Shown in pieces: positions 21,972 to 33,202 of a stretch of 64,000 nt of DNA. A program made the translations under genes and the position numbers. Origin of the DNA: Erpobdella octoculata. Taxonomy: Eukaryota > Annelida > Clitellata > Hirudinida > Erpobdellidae. The stretch's first letter is position 1, and the number at the start of each line of letters is the position of its first letter. The stretch covers positions 38,543,820 to 38,607,819 of the forward strand of contig OZ022238.1 of NCBI GenBank assembly GCA_963978895.1. The letters are read 5' to 3'. The notes under the pieces were generated by a model. That model was not told where the DNA came from. It made no database searches and saw only the letters and a list, made by a program, of their open reading frames with translations.

Positions 21972-24900
21972 TTGGTTGCCCGTTATTTATGTATTTAGTT
22001 TATTCATTAAGTCGGTCAATTTTTATGTCGGTTTGCTGTTCTTTCATGATAATGTTTTAACGAAAGTTCTTGTTTTAAGACATTTTCAGGTCTGAAATAT
22101 AAAAAAAAGTTCATTAAAACCAGAAAAAAACTAGTTCATACATACATGTGTGCTCAAACCAATAAAAGAATGAAGTTTTATTTTTATACCTTCACGGCCA
22201 TAGACTGGCGTGAAGAGCAAGAATTATTTATAAATTGTTTCTGTGGCAGTGAATGGATATTAAACTACCATAGCATACCATGTGAGTGGAAATTAATATT
22301 TTAGATGACAAAATTTATAACACCGACCGACCACCACCCTATGAAATAATGCGACCAATGTCACTCGCACGCTAGAGTTGTGTGAGTGCCGGTATTTTGC
22401 AGCAAGGCTGTTCCTAAAATAACCTCACCGACTGGATGGTCTCGCCAAGACGTACTGGATCAATACTTGCAAGGCAACTACATTCGATACATTCGAAAAA
22501 AACTTTCTCAAACTAAGAGAAGAGAATGAATGTAGATAGTGAAGAGTTGTGAGTCACTCAAATAATAATCATGGATGGTAATAATTATTCTTTTTAAAAA
22601 AAATGTGGATATTCATTAGGGATTGAATGAATTATTTAAACCAGTCATCATTTAAATTCAGGTGGTTCGATGATCTACGACAATACTGGTAAATAGAAGC
22701 ACAGAGATGTAAGCAAACAAGAAGAAAAAGAAAGAAAAGTAACATTTGTTGTCTTATCGATTGACGTCAGGCCAACTCTTGATCTCCATCGATTCACATT
22801 CTTGTGCAAAACATTTTTTTAAAACTAAAATCAGACACAAAATCAGAGTCTAAATATTTCTTAAAAAGAAAGTACGTTTTTCATTAGAGTTTTTGTTGCA
22901 TAATTTAAGTGCAATCTGAATTTTGCAAGTAACTAATAAAATATGAATACAAAATGATTTAATGGTCGGTTATTGTCTTAAAGGTTTATTCCCACAAAAT
23001 TTCGGCAATTTCAAAAGAAACCGTCAAAAAACTTTTAAGTTTTTATTTTTTGCGGGAAGAAAAGATTGAGAAGGGGATGAGTACAAAAACTTCTTAATGT
23101 GCACCGATATGTGGTCGAGCCAACATGTGGTGAATTCTTATGTGCTCCGATATGTTGCCAGGCCAACAGATACTGAATTCACATGCTCACTGTTGTGTGC
23201 ACTGATGTAAAGAACTCGCATGTGAAAGTTTTACGAACATTAAATTAATTTAAAAACATTTTCTGATGACTTCATACAAAAGTTACAATAAAAACCGTTA
23301 CATAAAAAATCTCACGTCAATTACAACGCAAACATTACATGTGAAAGTTTTACATCAATTACACTGTAAACATCACATGCGAAGATCACACAAAAGATTA
23401 CAAATATATGAAAACTAAACATGCTCACACAAACATTGTACAGTGTTTATGATTCCGAGCATTCCCGGTATGTTGACATCCCACAAATTATAAACCTCTT
23501 ATCCCACGCGTGAGTCTCTAACTCTAAATAAATATTAAACATTAATATTTAGATTTCATTAACATACAACACTTAAATAATTCGTGCTAGGAACCTAATA
23601 TAAATATAACACCCACATAAAACGTAAAACACATGAATACCACCAAACACATCTCACTTGATAGATGAAACATATCCTGGAGTAATTTCGTCTTAAAATC
23701 CCTTTGATGAATACGATCCTGGGAACTTTTCCAGTTTGCAGTCTTAAGCGAATTCTTAATAAACAACGTTCAGTTTAAAACATTCATTACATGTACACAC
23801 AACATATATGAATCACACATGCTTGCGTTCGTTCGTACGATGTTCATACGTTCATATCCACTCGGCACTGAATTGTGCTAAATGGGAATCTGTACGAACG
23901 CATCCACACGAACCACGAAATAATTTCTTCTCCACAACCTTTACAAATAACGCACGATATATTTCTCTCTGCGTCCTGCTTGCAACTCATTTATTTGCTT
24001 CGATTTAGAAATTTTTTTTTATTTATTAAACTTAACCTGCTTCAATAATCAATTATTTTAATTTGAACTGTAATTATTATACTAATAATAGTTTTTTTTA
24101 TAAAAAAAACCCCATTGATAAAATATTGTGTGAGATAAATTCAAATGCTTCTTACACCGTTATATTATTCACCTTCTTAGATGCAAGTTCACCGCGTTTA
24201 TCCAACATTAAGTGTTTCGTTAAAGTTTTAAAGATAAGAATTTTTTTATTTTATATTACGTAAAAACACTTCTTATTATTAGTAGTAGGTAGTATTCAAA
24301 AAATTGGCATCCATATTTCAGGCTTTTAAGAGTTCTTGAGATTATATGCTGTTTGAAGTCATTCATTAAAAAAATGTTTTGCCTCTTCATATTTATGACT
24401 CATATAAAAATATAGTTATTTCTTATACTATTCGGGAAAGTTTTTTGCTCATGGAATTTGAAATTTAATCCTCAGAAGCTATATGCATATTTTATCAGTT
24501 GAAGTCACTGCAGAAATAATAAATTCACAGTTGAGTAGACAAAACTGCTTATTTCTGAACGGTCATGTCAAGAATTATAAACGATATGTTAAGTTTCTCA
24601 TGTTTCAACGGAACTCGTTTCAATTTGTGAAATGAAAAAACAGCTGCTTGTTGTTCTTGTGAAGCGCCTCAGAAAGTTCAGTTCAATCTACGAGGGATGT
24701 GGTGGATATGAAAATAAAATAGACGAACGAAACGTTCAGTTCAACAAGAAACAGATTTTTGAGTTCACATTTGCTTGCCATTAATGTAATAGATGTATTA
24801 ATGTGAAAAAGTTTTGTTTATTTAAAAGGTTCCTGTAATTGCTGCATCGAATTCAGGACATGATTTTATTTTTTTGAATTTTTAATATGGCGGTGATTGA

Positions 24901-25790
24901 GAAGGAAACGCACAATATTATTTTTTCTTGCTGTAAATATTTTGGCAGTTTTTCTTGGTGGTGATTGCTGGTAACACTAGTAGTTATTTTAAATAACTGA
25001 TATGTAAATGTAAACTAAAATGTTTCTTTTTATTGATGAAATTAAAATAAAATCCCAATCGAGAGAGAAAATCAAATTCCATACATAAACTATTTGGGAG
25101 ATTAAATTATCAGAATGTAATTCAAATAAATGTTTTTTTTAGTTTATGTTATTTATGTTTTAATTTAGTACTTATCTCATTTTATTATTGTCTTAAATAA
25201 CGTAAATGGTTACATAATTATAAATGAATTACTATAAAGTGAGTTGCTGTATACAACAATGTCAGAGCAGGTAAAACAAAAAACAACATGATTTATCAGA
25301 ATTATGTCCCACAGTCGTAAAGGCAAGATTGAAACGTTGCATTACTATTTAGATAAAAAATGCTGCTGAGAATGAGATAATTTGCAAATGAGTGAATGAC
25401 CGTTCAACATGGTTAAGTACTCCTATTAAAAGTCGGCGAAAATAAAAATGTGATGGAACCATATTATATATTATCACTACAGAAAGCGATGAAAATAAGT
25501 TAGCACGCAAGTTTTTCATTCAGTTTTATTTGGTTACGCAGGCACGTAATCGCAATTACTTTCATTCCAATTTTTCAAAAAGAGTTTTTAAGATCAAGGA
25601 TTTTCTTAAATAATTCGGGAGAGACGAGGCAGAAGCAATTTTTGTAGAAGTCACGTGTGGATCCAGTCGATTTCAATGGGTGGAGGGCAAACTTGAGACT
25701 GGATACGCAATGCCTACATAGCTCAAAAAATATACTTTTTATATTTTAAAACAAATGATGGTTGTTCTATTTCTGATATTTTATGGTGTA
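21972..25790. other. Upstream region of the EF-hand gene; no other gene seen
   Basis: On the minus strand a good acceptor (TTTTTTTTATATTTCAG) at 22,092-22,108 suggests a 5' UTR intron upstream of the first coding exon, but no promoter could be pinned down. At 23,090-23,400 there are loose repeats of GTGAAAGTTTTAC and of GATATGT/CCAACA motifs. The remainder is AT-rich and unassigned. Confidence 0.4.
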
Positions 25791-26360
25791 CTAGCGGGGT
25801 ACCCGGCATTGCCCGGGGTTTTGAGAGGTTTTTCTATCTTGCTGCGGTTTCCTTCCCCGATTGCTCTACCGCTTCCGGTCGCTTTTCCCGCTTGCTCTCC
25901 CGTTCCCGGTCGCTTTCCCTTTCCCGCTCATTTTGTGACCGATTTCAATTTTTACACACTTTTACCTAACTTGACTTCTCTTTCTGTCTGTCGTCAAAGT
26001 TTGCAATCGAATTTAAACTAACTTCCCGATGAGCTAGAGATTTCAAAATTTAAACATACCTCCGAACTGATTACCATTGCAATTTATCAAATTTTCGGAT
26101 CGATTGGACAAAATTTAATTAAATAATTATTTGTGATATTTTCGTCGAACTATTTATTGTTTATGCTAATATGTTAGTAGTTTATGTAATAAAAATATAA
26201 AAGTGTGTTTAAAAAAAACTTTGTTTTTGCTTCACTTGTTTCTACAAAAACTTTCCCCCTTCGACTCTCAAGGTTGTGTGAAAATTTCATTACGATCGGA
26301 TGGATGGTGTAGTAGTGCATAAAGGACATACAGACATAAATACATAAAGACATAATCTCA
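25791..26360 (-). mobile_element. Helitron-like element, copy H5 (minus orientation)
   Basis: The plus strand reads A|CTAGCGGGGTACCCGGCATT, the reverse complement of the family 3' end, with a GC-rich hairpin and CTAG followed by T on the minus strand. The conserved 5' block lies in reverse at about 26,262-26,320 (GACTCTCAAGGTTGTGTGAA, then CATTACGATCGGATGG). The 12-mer body is short here. The 5' boundary near 26,360 is approximate. Confidence 0.65.
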
Positions 26361-26735
26361 TTTTTAAAAACTTTTAATTAGGTTACAATCTCTGTTTGTG
26401 TGTGTGTTTGTGTATGTGTGTGTGGGTCTTTCTCTGTACGCAAATCTTGCAAGTAAAATTTAACCAGCTTTTTGACTAGCCAGGAAGCTGAAACTTTCAG
26501 CATAACTTTATATTGGATGACAATACATGATTCAATTAAAAAAACTAATTTGAACATCTTTCGTATTTCTAAATTTAGTGTATTTGAAATCAAAGTTTGT
26601 GTTAAAAAACTCGTTTTTCCTTTACTTGTTATATATAGATAAATTGTAATATAGGTCATGTTGGTATGAAATTTAAAATTCACAAACACAAATTTGTTAT
26701 AGATGATTCTAACTTTCATAAAAAACGATTCTCTG

Positions 26736-27400
26736 GGGGTTTTAAAGGTTATTCTATCGTTTTTCTCTCTTGCTCCTCTTTCCTTCCCCGCTTGCTTTCC
26801 AGCTCCCGGTCGTTGTCCCCACTCCTTCTCGCTTCCTCTTTCTTTCCCGCTCGCTCTCCCGCTCCCGGTTGCTTTCGCGTTCTCGTTTGCTTACCCGTTC
26901 CCGTTCGCTTTCTCGTTTGCTTACCCGTTCCCGTTCGCTCTCTCGTTTTACCTCGCTTTCTCGTTCCCGCTCGTTTTCTCATTTCCGCTTGCTTTCTTGT
27001 TTCCGCTCACTATCCCGCTCCCACTCGCTTTCCCAATCCCGCTTGCTCTTCCGCTCCTTTTTCCTTTGGATTTCTCGTTCCCGCTCATTTTCCTTCTTCC
27101 ACTCTCTCTTAATTTTTTTATAGTACCATAAAACGTAAAATAGACTTGCTAAAAGTTGCTTGAAACTATTAAACGTTGTTACGTAAACTAAATTTGAATT
27201 TTATTAAAAAATCCATTCCATTTTGATGTTTGTAAATAGACTAGAGAGTTTTTTGGTCATACAAAAATTTAAAAAAATTAAAAATTATCCGATGACTTTT
27301 TAAAATATACCTCCATGGCAAATTTTGATGAAATTGGTCCAGCGGTTTGGATTTGCATAAAGGACAAGAAAACAGACAAACAATCGCTTTCTTTTTCTCT
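26736..27400 (-). mobile_element. Helitron-like element, copy H6, 3'-truncated
   Basis: Contains the family's GC-rich 12-mer body (TTCCCGCTCGCTCTCCCGCT and variants) at 26,760-27,100. The backbone CATAAAACGTAAAATAGACT follows. Near 27,330-27,390 a variant 5' block reads CCAGCGGTTTGGATTTGCAT. The hairpin/CTAG end is missing at the left. Arg/Ser/Pro-rich open frames across the 12-mers are not genes. Confidence 0.55.
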
Positions 27401-30104
27401 TTAAACCGATTTGATTAGATTGGCCAAATTAGGCTTTTGTAATTTTGTCATTTAAGGCAAAGTGGGACGATTACTTGTTTCCCCTTTCCCTGGTTCTGCC
27501 AGCAATAAAATATAAGCGCGCCTCGTGCTTGAGTCTGAAAGATGTTCAAAATAAAACTTGCTGTCAGTCACGGCATATGGAAAAAGTGAAAGTTGCTTAC
27601 GGCTCAAAAGTTATATTAATGCACATTAGAGCTTCCACTTGAACACGCTTAAGCTCCATAGGACCATGCAGTCTCCTCCGACAGCCTCCCATCTTTTTTC
27701 TGAATGTAACAGCCTAGTTTATAGCTCTCTAACTTCTTTAGAATTTTTTTTTCAACTCGCTGAAAATAAATTGGCCGGATTGACTTCCTGCAATTTGACA
27801 AGGGGGGCCATGGTCCGGTTGTCACCCTAAATCCACTAGTGGTAGAAGTGACCGACTGTAAAATGTTTGTATTAACAAAAACTCAAGAAACAAATTAAAG
27901 CAAATTTTAACACGTTGCACAATTTAACTTTACCAAAACATAAAAAAATGTATTAAATAGCAAGAACTGTTAATCATCCTCATCTATATAGAGATCAATG
28001 ATCTAACCATGAATCGGAATTCGGAATCCTGACTTAATAATGTTGATGAAGCAGATTGGGTAAATGACTGAAAGCTCCGATGTTTTCCTCGGAAACAATT
28101 AGGAGAAGCATAGCGTTACTGTTATTTTTATAATGTTTTATAGTCCTTTACACCAGGTGTTTTAAGACTGAAATAGATTTATTAAGCACCTAGGTACTTC
28201 CTGTCGCGGATCATAATTTGATTTTTTTAACTTTTCCCTCCTCCTTTCTCCAGACTTGGGACTGGCTCGCAATTATCGAGACGTCAACCCTCATTGTAAA
28301 GTTTGAAAATGAAACGCATAAATTTCAATATTAAAAACTATTTTCGAGGACTAATTAGTTGTTACCTCAAAGTAATCAGTAGGTTTTTATCAAAGATAGA
28401 TACAAATTTCTATAATCCGCTATACGGATTTTTCATTTTAATTTTGAAATTGCGGTTGTCAGTTGCTGGCGAGGGGCTCATTGCCCGTGCCAAGAATTTA
28501 ATAAAAAAAAAGAAGAAAAAAAAGAAAAAAAAACTTTTTAATGCCTCATCTTTTGACAACTCAAAAATCATCCTTTCAGTCTCATCTGCAGTTACAAGTT
28601 TCAGATCGAAAAATGGGCAATGACTAAGATTTAATTTCAATCTTGATTTACATTTTTATGATTCTGAAATTTTTCGACTTTTTGGATGTTCGGTTCTATT
28701 CGGGTTTGCAAATAATTTCATTTCGAACATCGGAAAACCACAATAAGAACTTTTTGGTAACATTCATAAGTGAAATAAAAATAATTTCAAATGCATAAAA
28801 AGTAGTGATGTGCTTGATAAAAATTATCCGTAAATTTTTTTTCAAAAATATAGAACATTTCAACAATATCATATAAATCACGGATGAAATGCTAAAAATG
28901 GCAGTTAATTTTTCAAACTTGCAGATATAATTTCAGACATGTTTTTGTGCTTAAAAACTTCTAGTTTGTCACTGACATTAGTTATTTAATTAGTAACTAA
29001 AAATTGCTTTTATTATTGAACACGATCATTACGTGGAGTGTTTGGCCATCATCATCATTGGTGACTAAAATTTCCGACGATGATGTGAGTTGACCAGCAT
29101 ACGCATGTTTCGTTGAGCCCCAGCCGTGAACGTAACAAGATTCAATAATTTTGAAAGCGCACGCTATATGGAAAATTGAAGCTAAAATGTCACTAACTGA
29201 AATAAGCAGTTATTTTCATAAAAGCTTGCTCGTATGAGACAAGTTTAATGCTGTTTTAAATATTTTATTTCGTTTATTCCGAAATGTATTCTTTAAGTTA
29301 AACATTTTGATTGTTTTAATAAAATTAAAAAGCGAAACAATTATTACGTCTGTAGTATTCGACTGAAACCAAATTACATGGCTTGAAATGTCACCACACA
29401 AGTAGCATTTGAGTTGTTGATGATTATGATGATGCTGGAAATTAAAATGAGAACAGAAAGACATATAATGTAATAGATGAATGCTTTCTAGCGAAAGTGT
29501 TTCGCACTGTATATGACTTGACTTGTACACGTGTACACCACAAACAGAACCTAAATAAGAACCTATGAATGATGAGGACACTGAGAGTGAGAGTAACCGT
29601 CGAGTAGTGTAAAATCTGGCAACAGTCAGGCCATTCGAAACTATCAAAAACGTCGGTTAATCTCCTTTTGATCAGCAGGATGCAATTAATTTTGATGATT
29701 TTCCTACGTTAATGATGTCAATGACAAGCTTGCGTTACAAGATCGTCGTGCAAACACTGAAAATTTACTTTTTTTAATAGGTGGACAAAAAAACGGATGA
29801 TAAGAACTTTAGCAAAAGCCAAATTTTCCAATGTGAGTAAAACATTAAAAATGATGCAGACCAATATTTTTAAATAAATAATTTAACTATTCAAACTGAA
29901 ACCTGTATATTATCACTGTTATGTAACATTTAGCATAATATAGTAGGTACGTATATGTCTACACCTGAAAAACTGCAAGGCCATATAATTAATGGGTTCT
30001 TAACCTTTTTCGGGGGTTAAATTTTGTTTTATAAAAACCACGTGACTCGCTATCCGGTATAATGGAAAATGTATTTTCTATATATATAGATATATATATA
30101 TATA
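27401..30104. other. Intergenic AT-rich sequence, nothing firmly identified
   Basis: No recognisable gene. At 28,460-28,533 a non-AT-rich stretch (GGCGAGGGGCTCATTGCCCG) runs into an A-rich tail of about 35 bp, which could be a retroposon 3' end. A 143-codon minus-strand frame at 29,216-29,647 has no recognisable family. Confidence 0.4.
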
Positions 30105-30686
30105 CTAGCGGGGTGCCCGGCGTTGCCCGAGGTTTTTAAAAGTTTTTCTAATGTTTGTCTCTTTCGCTCAGGTTTCCTTCCCCGCTTGCTTTCCCGTTCC
30201 CGCTCGCTTTCCCGTTCCCGGTCGCTTTTCCGTTCCCGGTGGCTTTTTCGTTCCCGGTCGCTTTCCCGTTCCCGATCACCCTTGCTCTCCCGTTCCCGCT
30301 TGCTCTCATGTTCCCGTTCACGCCTGCTCTCAAGTTCCCCCTCACGTTTGCTCTCCCGTTCCCGCTCACGCTTGCTCTCCCGTTCCCGTTCTCACTCATT
30401 TGCTCTTTTTCATTCTTTACTAACTTCATTTAGCCCTTCAAAACGTAAAATAGATTTGCTAAAAATGGCTAAAACTTGCTTGAAGCCTTCAACCGTTTTC
30501 CCCCACCCCCGGGGTAGGACAATTCCCCCCCCCCCCGGGTAGGGCATTTCCCCCCTGGAGAGAGAATATACTTTTATAGTGGGGCAGTATAGTTGGACTT
30601 GCCGACGTTTTTTGAAAAAAATCCATTTGTTTATCACCTAAATAGTTCATTGCATAATAGTATAGATAATATAAATCGAGGCAGTA

Positions 30687-30925
30687 TCATATGAGTAATT
30701 GTATGTAATCAATTTTATTGTGGCTAAAGTATTTCAATAATTTTTTTCATTCTACATGGATAAGATCAAAGTGTGGTGGGCACGCCGAACCCCAATGGAC
30801 TACGATTAAGCCGAATCATTCGATTAAGCTCCCCTTTGATCTTATCCAAGTAGAATGAACAAGTTTATTGAAAGGGAAATACTTAAGCCACAATAAAATT
30901 GATTACATACAATTACTCATATGAT
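30687..30925. repeat. Long inverted repeat (palindrome)
   Basis: Arms of about 90 bp face each other across a roughly 60-bp spacer. The left arm starts ATCATATGAGTAATTGTATG and the right arm ends CATACAATTACTCATATGAT. It extends through ATCAATTTTATTGTGGCT and GATAAGATCAAAG with small interruptions. It lies upstream of the FLYWCH reading frame. Confidence 0.85.
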
Positions 30926-30993
30926 GTTTTCTGACCCAAGAAAGTCTATTTAAACGGGTTCAGACAACGTGAATTGTTCTATTTCGCTATTTC

Positions 30994-31146
30994 ATGATGG
31001 AGTTTGTTAAAGTTTCTCGTGGTGGTCTTAAGTTGATCTATGAAGGTTACTCTTACACAAAGAAAGCGGAGACACCAAACAGGATTAGGTGGGAATGCTC
31101 ACAACGAAAGACAGCGAACTGCAAATGGCGTCAACCTGAATCCTAA
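30994..31146 (+). CDS. FLYWCH zinc-finger peptide, 50 aa (probably truncated by a frameshift)
   Basis: The frame starts MMEFVKVSRGGLKLIYEGYS, then YTKKAETPNRIRWECSQRKT, then ANCKWRQPES and a stop. The order of G...L...GY.Y......I.W.C......C is the FLYWCH pattern: Tyr, Trp and both Cys are present, with the terminal H-type ligand not obvious. Beyond the stop another frame continues with a helical, charged stretch (PPAKRVKRSTKALQSALFSL, then DARRKNIKTLEDVLEGLDTL) up to about 31,300. A frameshift near 31,145 may therefore have cut a longer protein. FLYWCH domains bind DNA or protein and are recurrent at the N-terminus of MULE-type transposases. Confidence 0.65.
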   Translation: MMEFVKVSRGGLKLIYEGYSYTKKAETPNRIRWECSQRKTANCKWRQPES

Positions 31147-31784
31147 GGGAGGCTCGAGGAGAACCACCAGCCAAGAGAGTAAAGCGATCGACGAAGGCGC
31201 TTCAATCGGCTCTTTTTTCGTTAACGGATGCCCGCCGAAAAAACATAAAAACATTGGAAGATGTCCTAGAGGGTCTAGACACATTATTCGTTTTAACAAT
31301 ATTTAAATGTAACCAATAAATGTTTAATAATTTAAAAAGGTGTTTGTGTTTCTTAGAAAAACTTGTGAAATTTAACTTTGCCTTGTCCTACCTCGTGGGG
31401 TGAGAATTATCATACTCATGGCGGGGGAATGTCCGGAGGGGAATGTACACAATTCCCGCACACACATATTTATGGCATGCAAGAAAACACTCTTGCAAAA
31501 CCACAAATTCATACTACTACATAACCACAGGAGGGGAAATATTCTACCCTAGGGGGGGAAATGTCCTACCTTGGGGGGGAATGTCCGGGGGGGGGGGGGG
31601 GAAATGTCCTAGGGTCTGTCGGGGGGGGGGGGGGGAATGTCCGGGGGGGAAACGTCCGGGGGGGAAATGTCCTACATTCAAACTAAATATGAATTTTATT
31701 ACGAAATTACCAATTACCGCAACTATTAAAAATAAATAACCAAGATTCAGTAAATAACGTATTCGGTTAAATTTTAGTTGTAAA

Positions 31785-33143
31785 TAGGGATGTCACGGGT
31801 AGTACTTTTTGGAGTTTTCGGGTTCGGGTTCGAGTTTGTGAAACTAGAGTTTTCGGGTTCGGGTTTGTGAGACTAGAGTTTTCGGGTTCGGGTTTGTAAA
31901 ACTCTAGTTTTCGGGTTCGGGTTTGTGAAACTCAGGTTTTCGGATTCGGGTTTGTAGTTTTCCAAAATCCGGGTTCGGGTTCGGGTACTGGCTTATGATT
32001 TCAAATTCCTGGATTGATTTTAAATTTACCTAGTGTATATACATATACAAACAAGAGCGATCAATTCATCCATTGGACATTAAACGTATTGAATAAACTC
32101 TAACAAGTTATTTTTTAGCTTTCCAAATAATGTGATTTCTTTGGCCGAGGGAGGCTTAATTATTTTAGCTTGTTCGCGGCTCGGTCCGGCCAGATAATCA
32201 GGCGGATTAGTGGTCTAGCTTACACACTCACCAATAAAATGACCTATTTGTGTAATTTGTTACGCAAAGTTGATAATACAAAACTTGTATGGCTTGCGAT
32301 TAGTATAATACGTTACCTCTTAAATTATTATCATTAATTAATTTTTTTCGCGGCTCGGTCCGGTTGGGTAATCAGTCGGATTAGTATTCTAGCTTACACA
32401 TTTGCCAATAAAATGACTGTGACGCATAGATCATTTATAGACTTTGCCAGTTAAAGTTTAGGATTGTGCCAGATTATCTTTATAACAAAGGGTCTTTGTT
32501 ATATCAGAAAAACTTTGAGTATATGAATGAATAAATATAAGGTTATATAACTGAAGTAAAAAGTTTAGAGTCATGGCTATCCGCGATTTCTTCGACCGGA
32601 GGCTTAATTATTTCAGTTCGTTCGCGGCTTGGTCCGGCCTGATAATCAAACGGATTAGTGGTCTAGCTTACACAATCACTAATAAAATGACGTATTTGTG
32701 TTATTTGTTACGCAAAGGTGATAATACAAAACTTCTACGGCTCCCGATTAGTATAATATGTTACGTCAACAAAACTTGTAATTTATTGAAATCGGTTCCT
32801 AATACTATTTCATTTTTAACAAACTAGAAAAGTTATGAGAACTCTGTTTGTGTTGCTATTTTAAAACTGGAATAAATATTTATTTACTAAAAAAATTTAT
32901 TTGTTCACAACTCCGAGTTCGGGTATTAGGCTTATAAATTTTCGGGTTTGGGTATCAAGTTTTCACATTTTCGGGTTCGAGTTCGGGTATCAAGTTTTCT
33001 CATTTTCGGGTTCGGGTATCAAGTTTTCACATTTTCGGGTTCGGGTATCAAATTTTCACACTTTCGTGTTCGAATTCGGGTTCGGGAATCAGAAAAAGAC
33101 CGGGTAGTACCGAACTCGGGTTCGGGTACCCGTGACATCCCTA
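31785..33143. mobile_element. TIR element with hAT-like ends and GGGTTCGGG arrays
   Basis: The left end TAGGGATGTCACGGGTA is matched perfectly in inverse at 33,127-33,143. Next to each end are arrays of GGGTTCGGGTTTGTGA-like (left) and TTTTCGGGTTCGGGTATCAA-like (right) repeats. The centre holds three diverged copies of a segment with GCGGCTCGGTCCGGCC and ACCAATAAAATGACC (about 32,170, 32,346 and 32,620). The TAGGGATG ends resemble hAT, but flanking 8-mers GTTGTAAA and GTATGTAT do not match, so no target duplication is confirmed. No transposase. Confidence 0.65.
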
Positions 33144-33202
33144 GTATGTATGTATATGTGTTATAACTCCTTTCGAGCTTTCTTCGCTGAAGGTCTTCAG
33201 AA

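Larger units (their letters stand above)
30497..31676. mobile_element. FLYWCH-encoding element (MULE-like candidate) with G-rich inverted ends
   Basis: Both ends consist of short tandem motifs of the type GTAGGACATTTCCCCCC, pointing in opposite directions (30,500-30,560 and 31,380-31,676). They make G-rich terminal inverted repeats. The element sits inside Helitron-like copy H7. Internally it has a 240-bp palindrome and a FLYWCH coding region. FLYWCH zinc fingers are found in MULE transposases, but no MULE DDE domain is visible here, so the superfamily is inferred. Confidence 0.5.
30105..31740 (-). mobile_element. Helitron-like element, copy H7, split by a later insertion
   Basis: The 3' end (reverse) starts at A|CTAGCGGGGTGCCCGGCGTT. 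The 12-mer body lies at 30,170-30,400 and the backbone AAAACGTAAAATAGATTTGC at 30,439. The backbone then breaks off after CTTGAAGCCTTCAACC at about 30,495 and resumes near 31,677 with ATTCAAACTAAATATGAATT. The uninterrupted homologous stretch in H6 (about 27,165-27,210) shows that the intervening 1.2 kb was inserted. Confidence 0.6.

Noticed and set aside
28460..28535. Processed retrocopy or SINE ending in an A-rich tail
   Set aside because: No target duplication, promoter boxes or recognisable source RNA.
29216..29647. 143-codon minus-strand frame
   Set aside because: No family recognised, AT-rich chance composition, no splice-site support.
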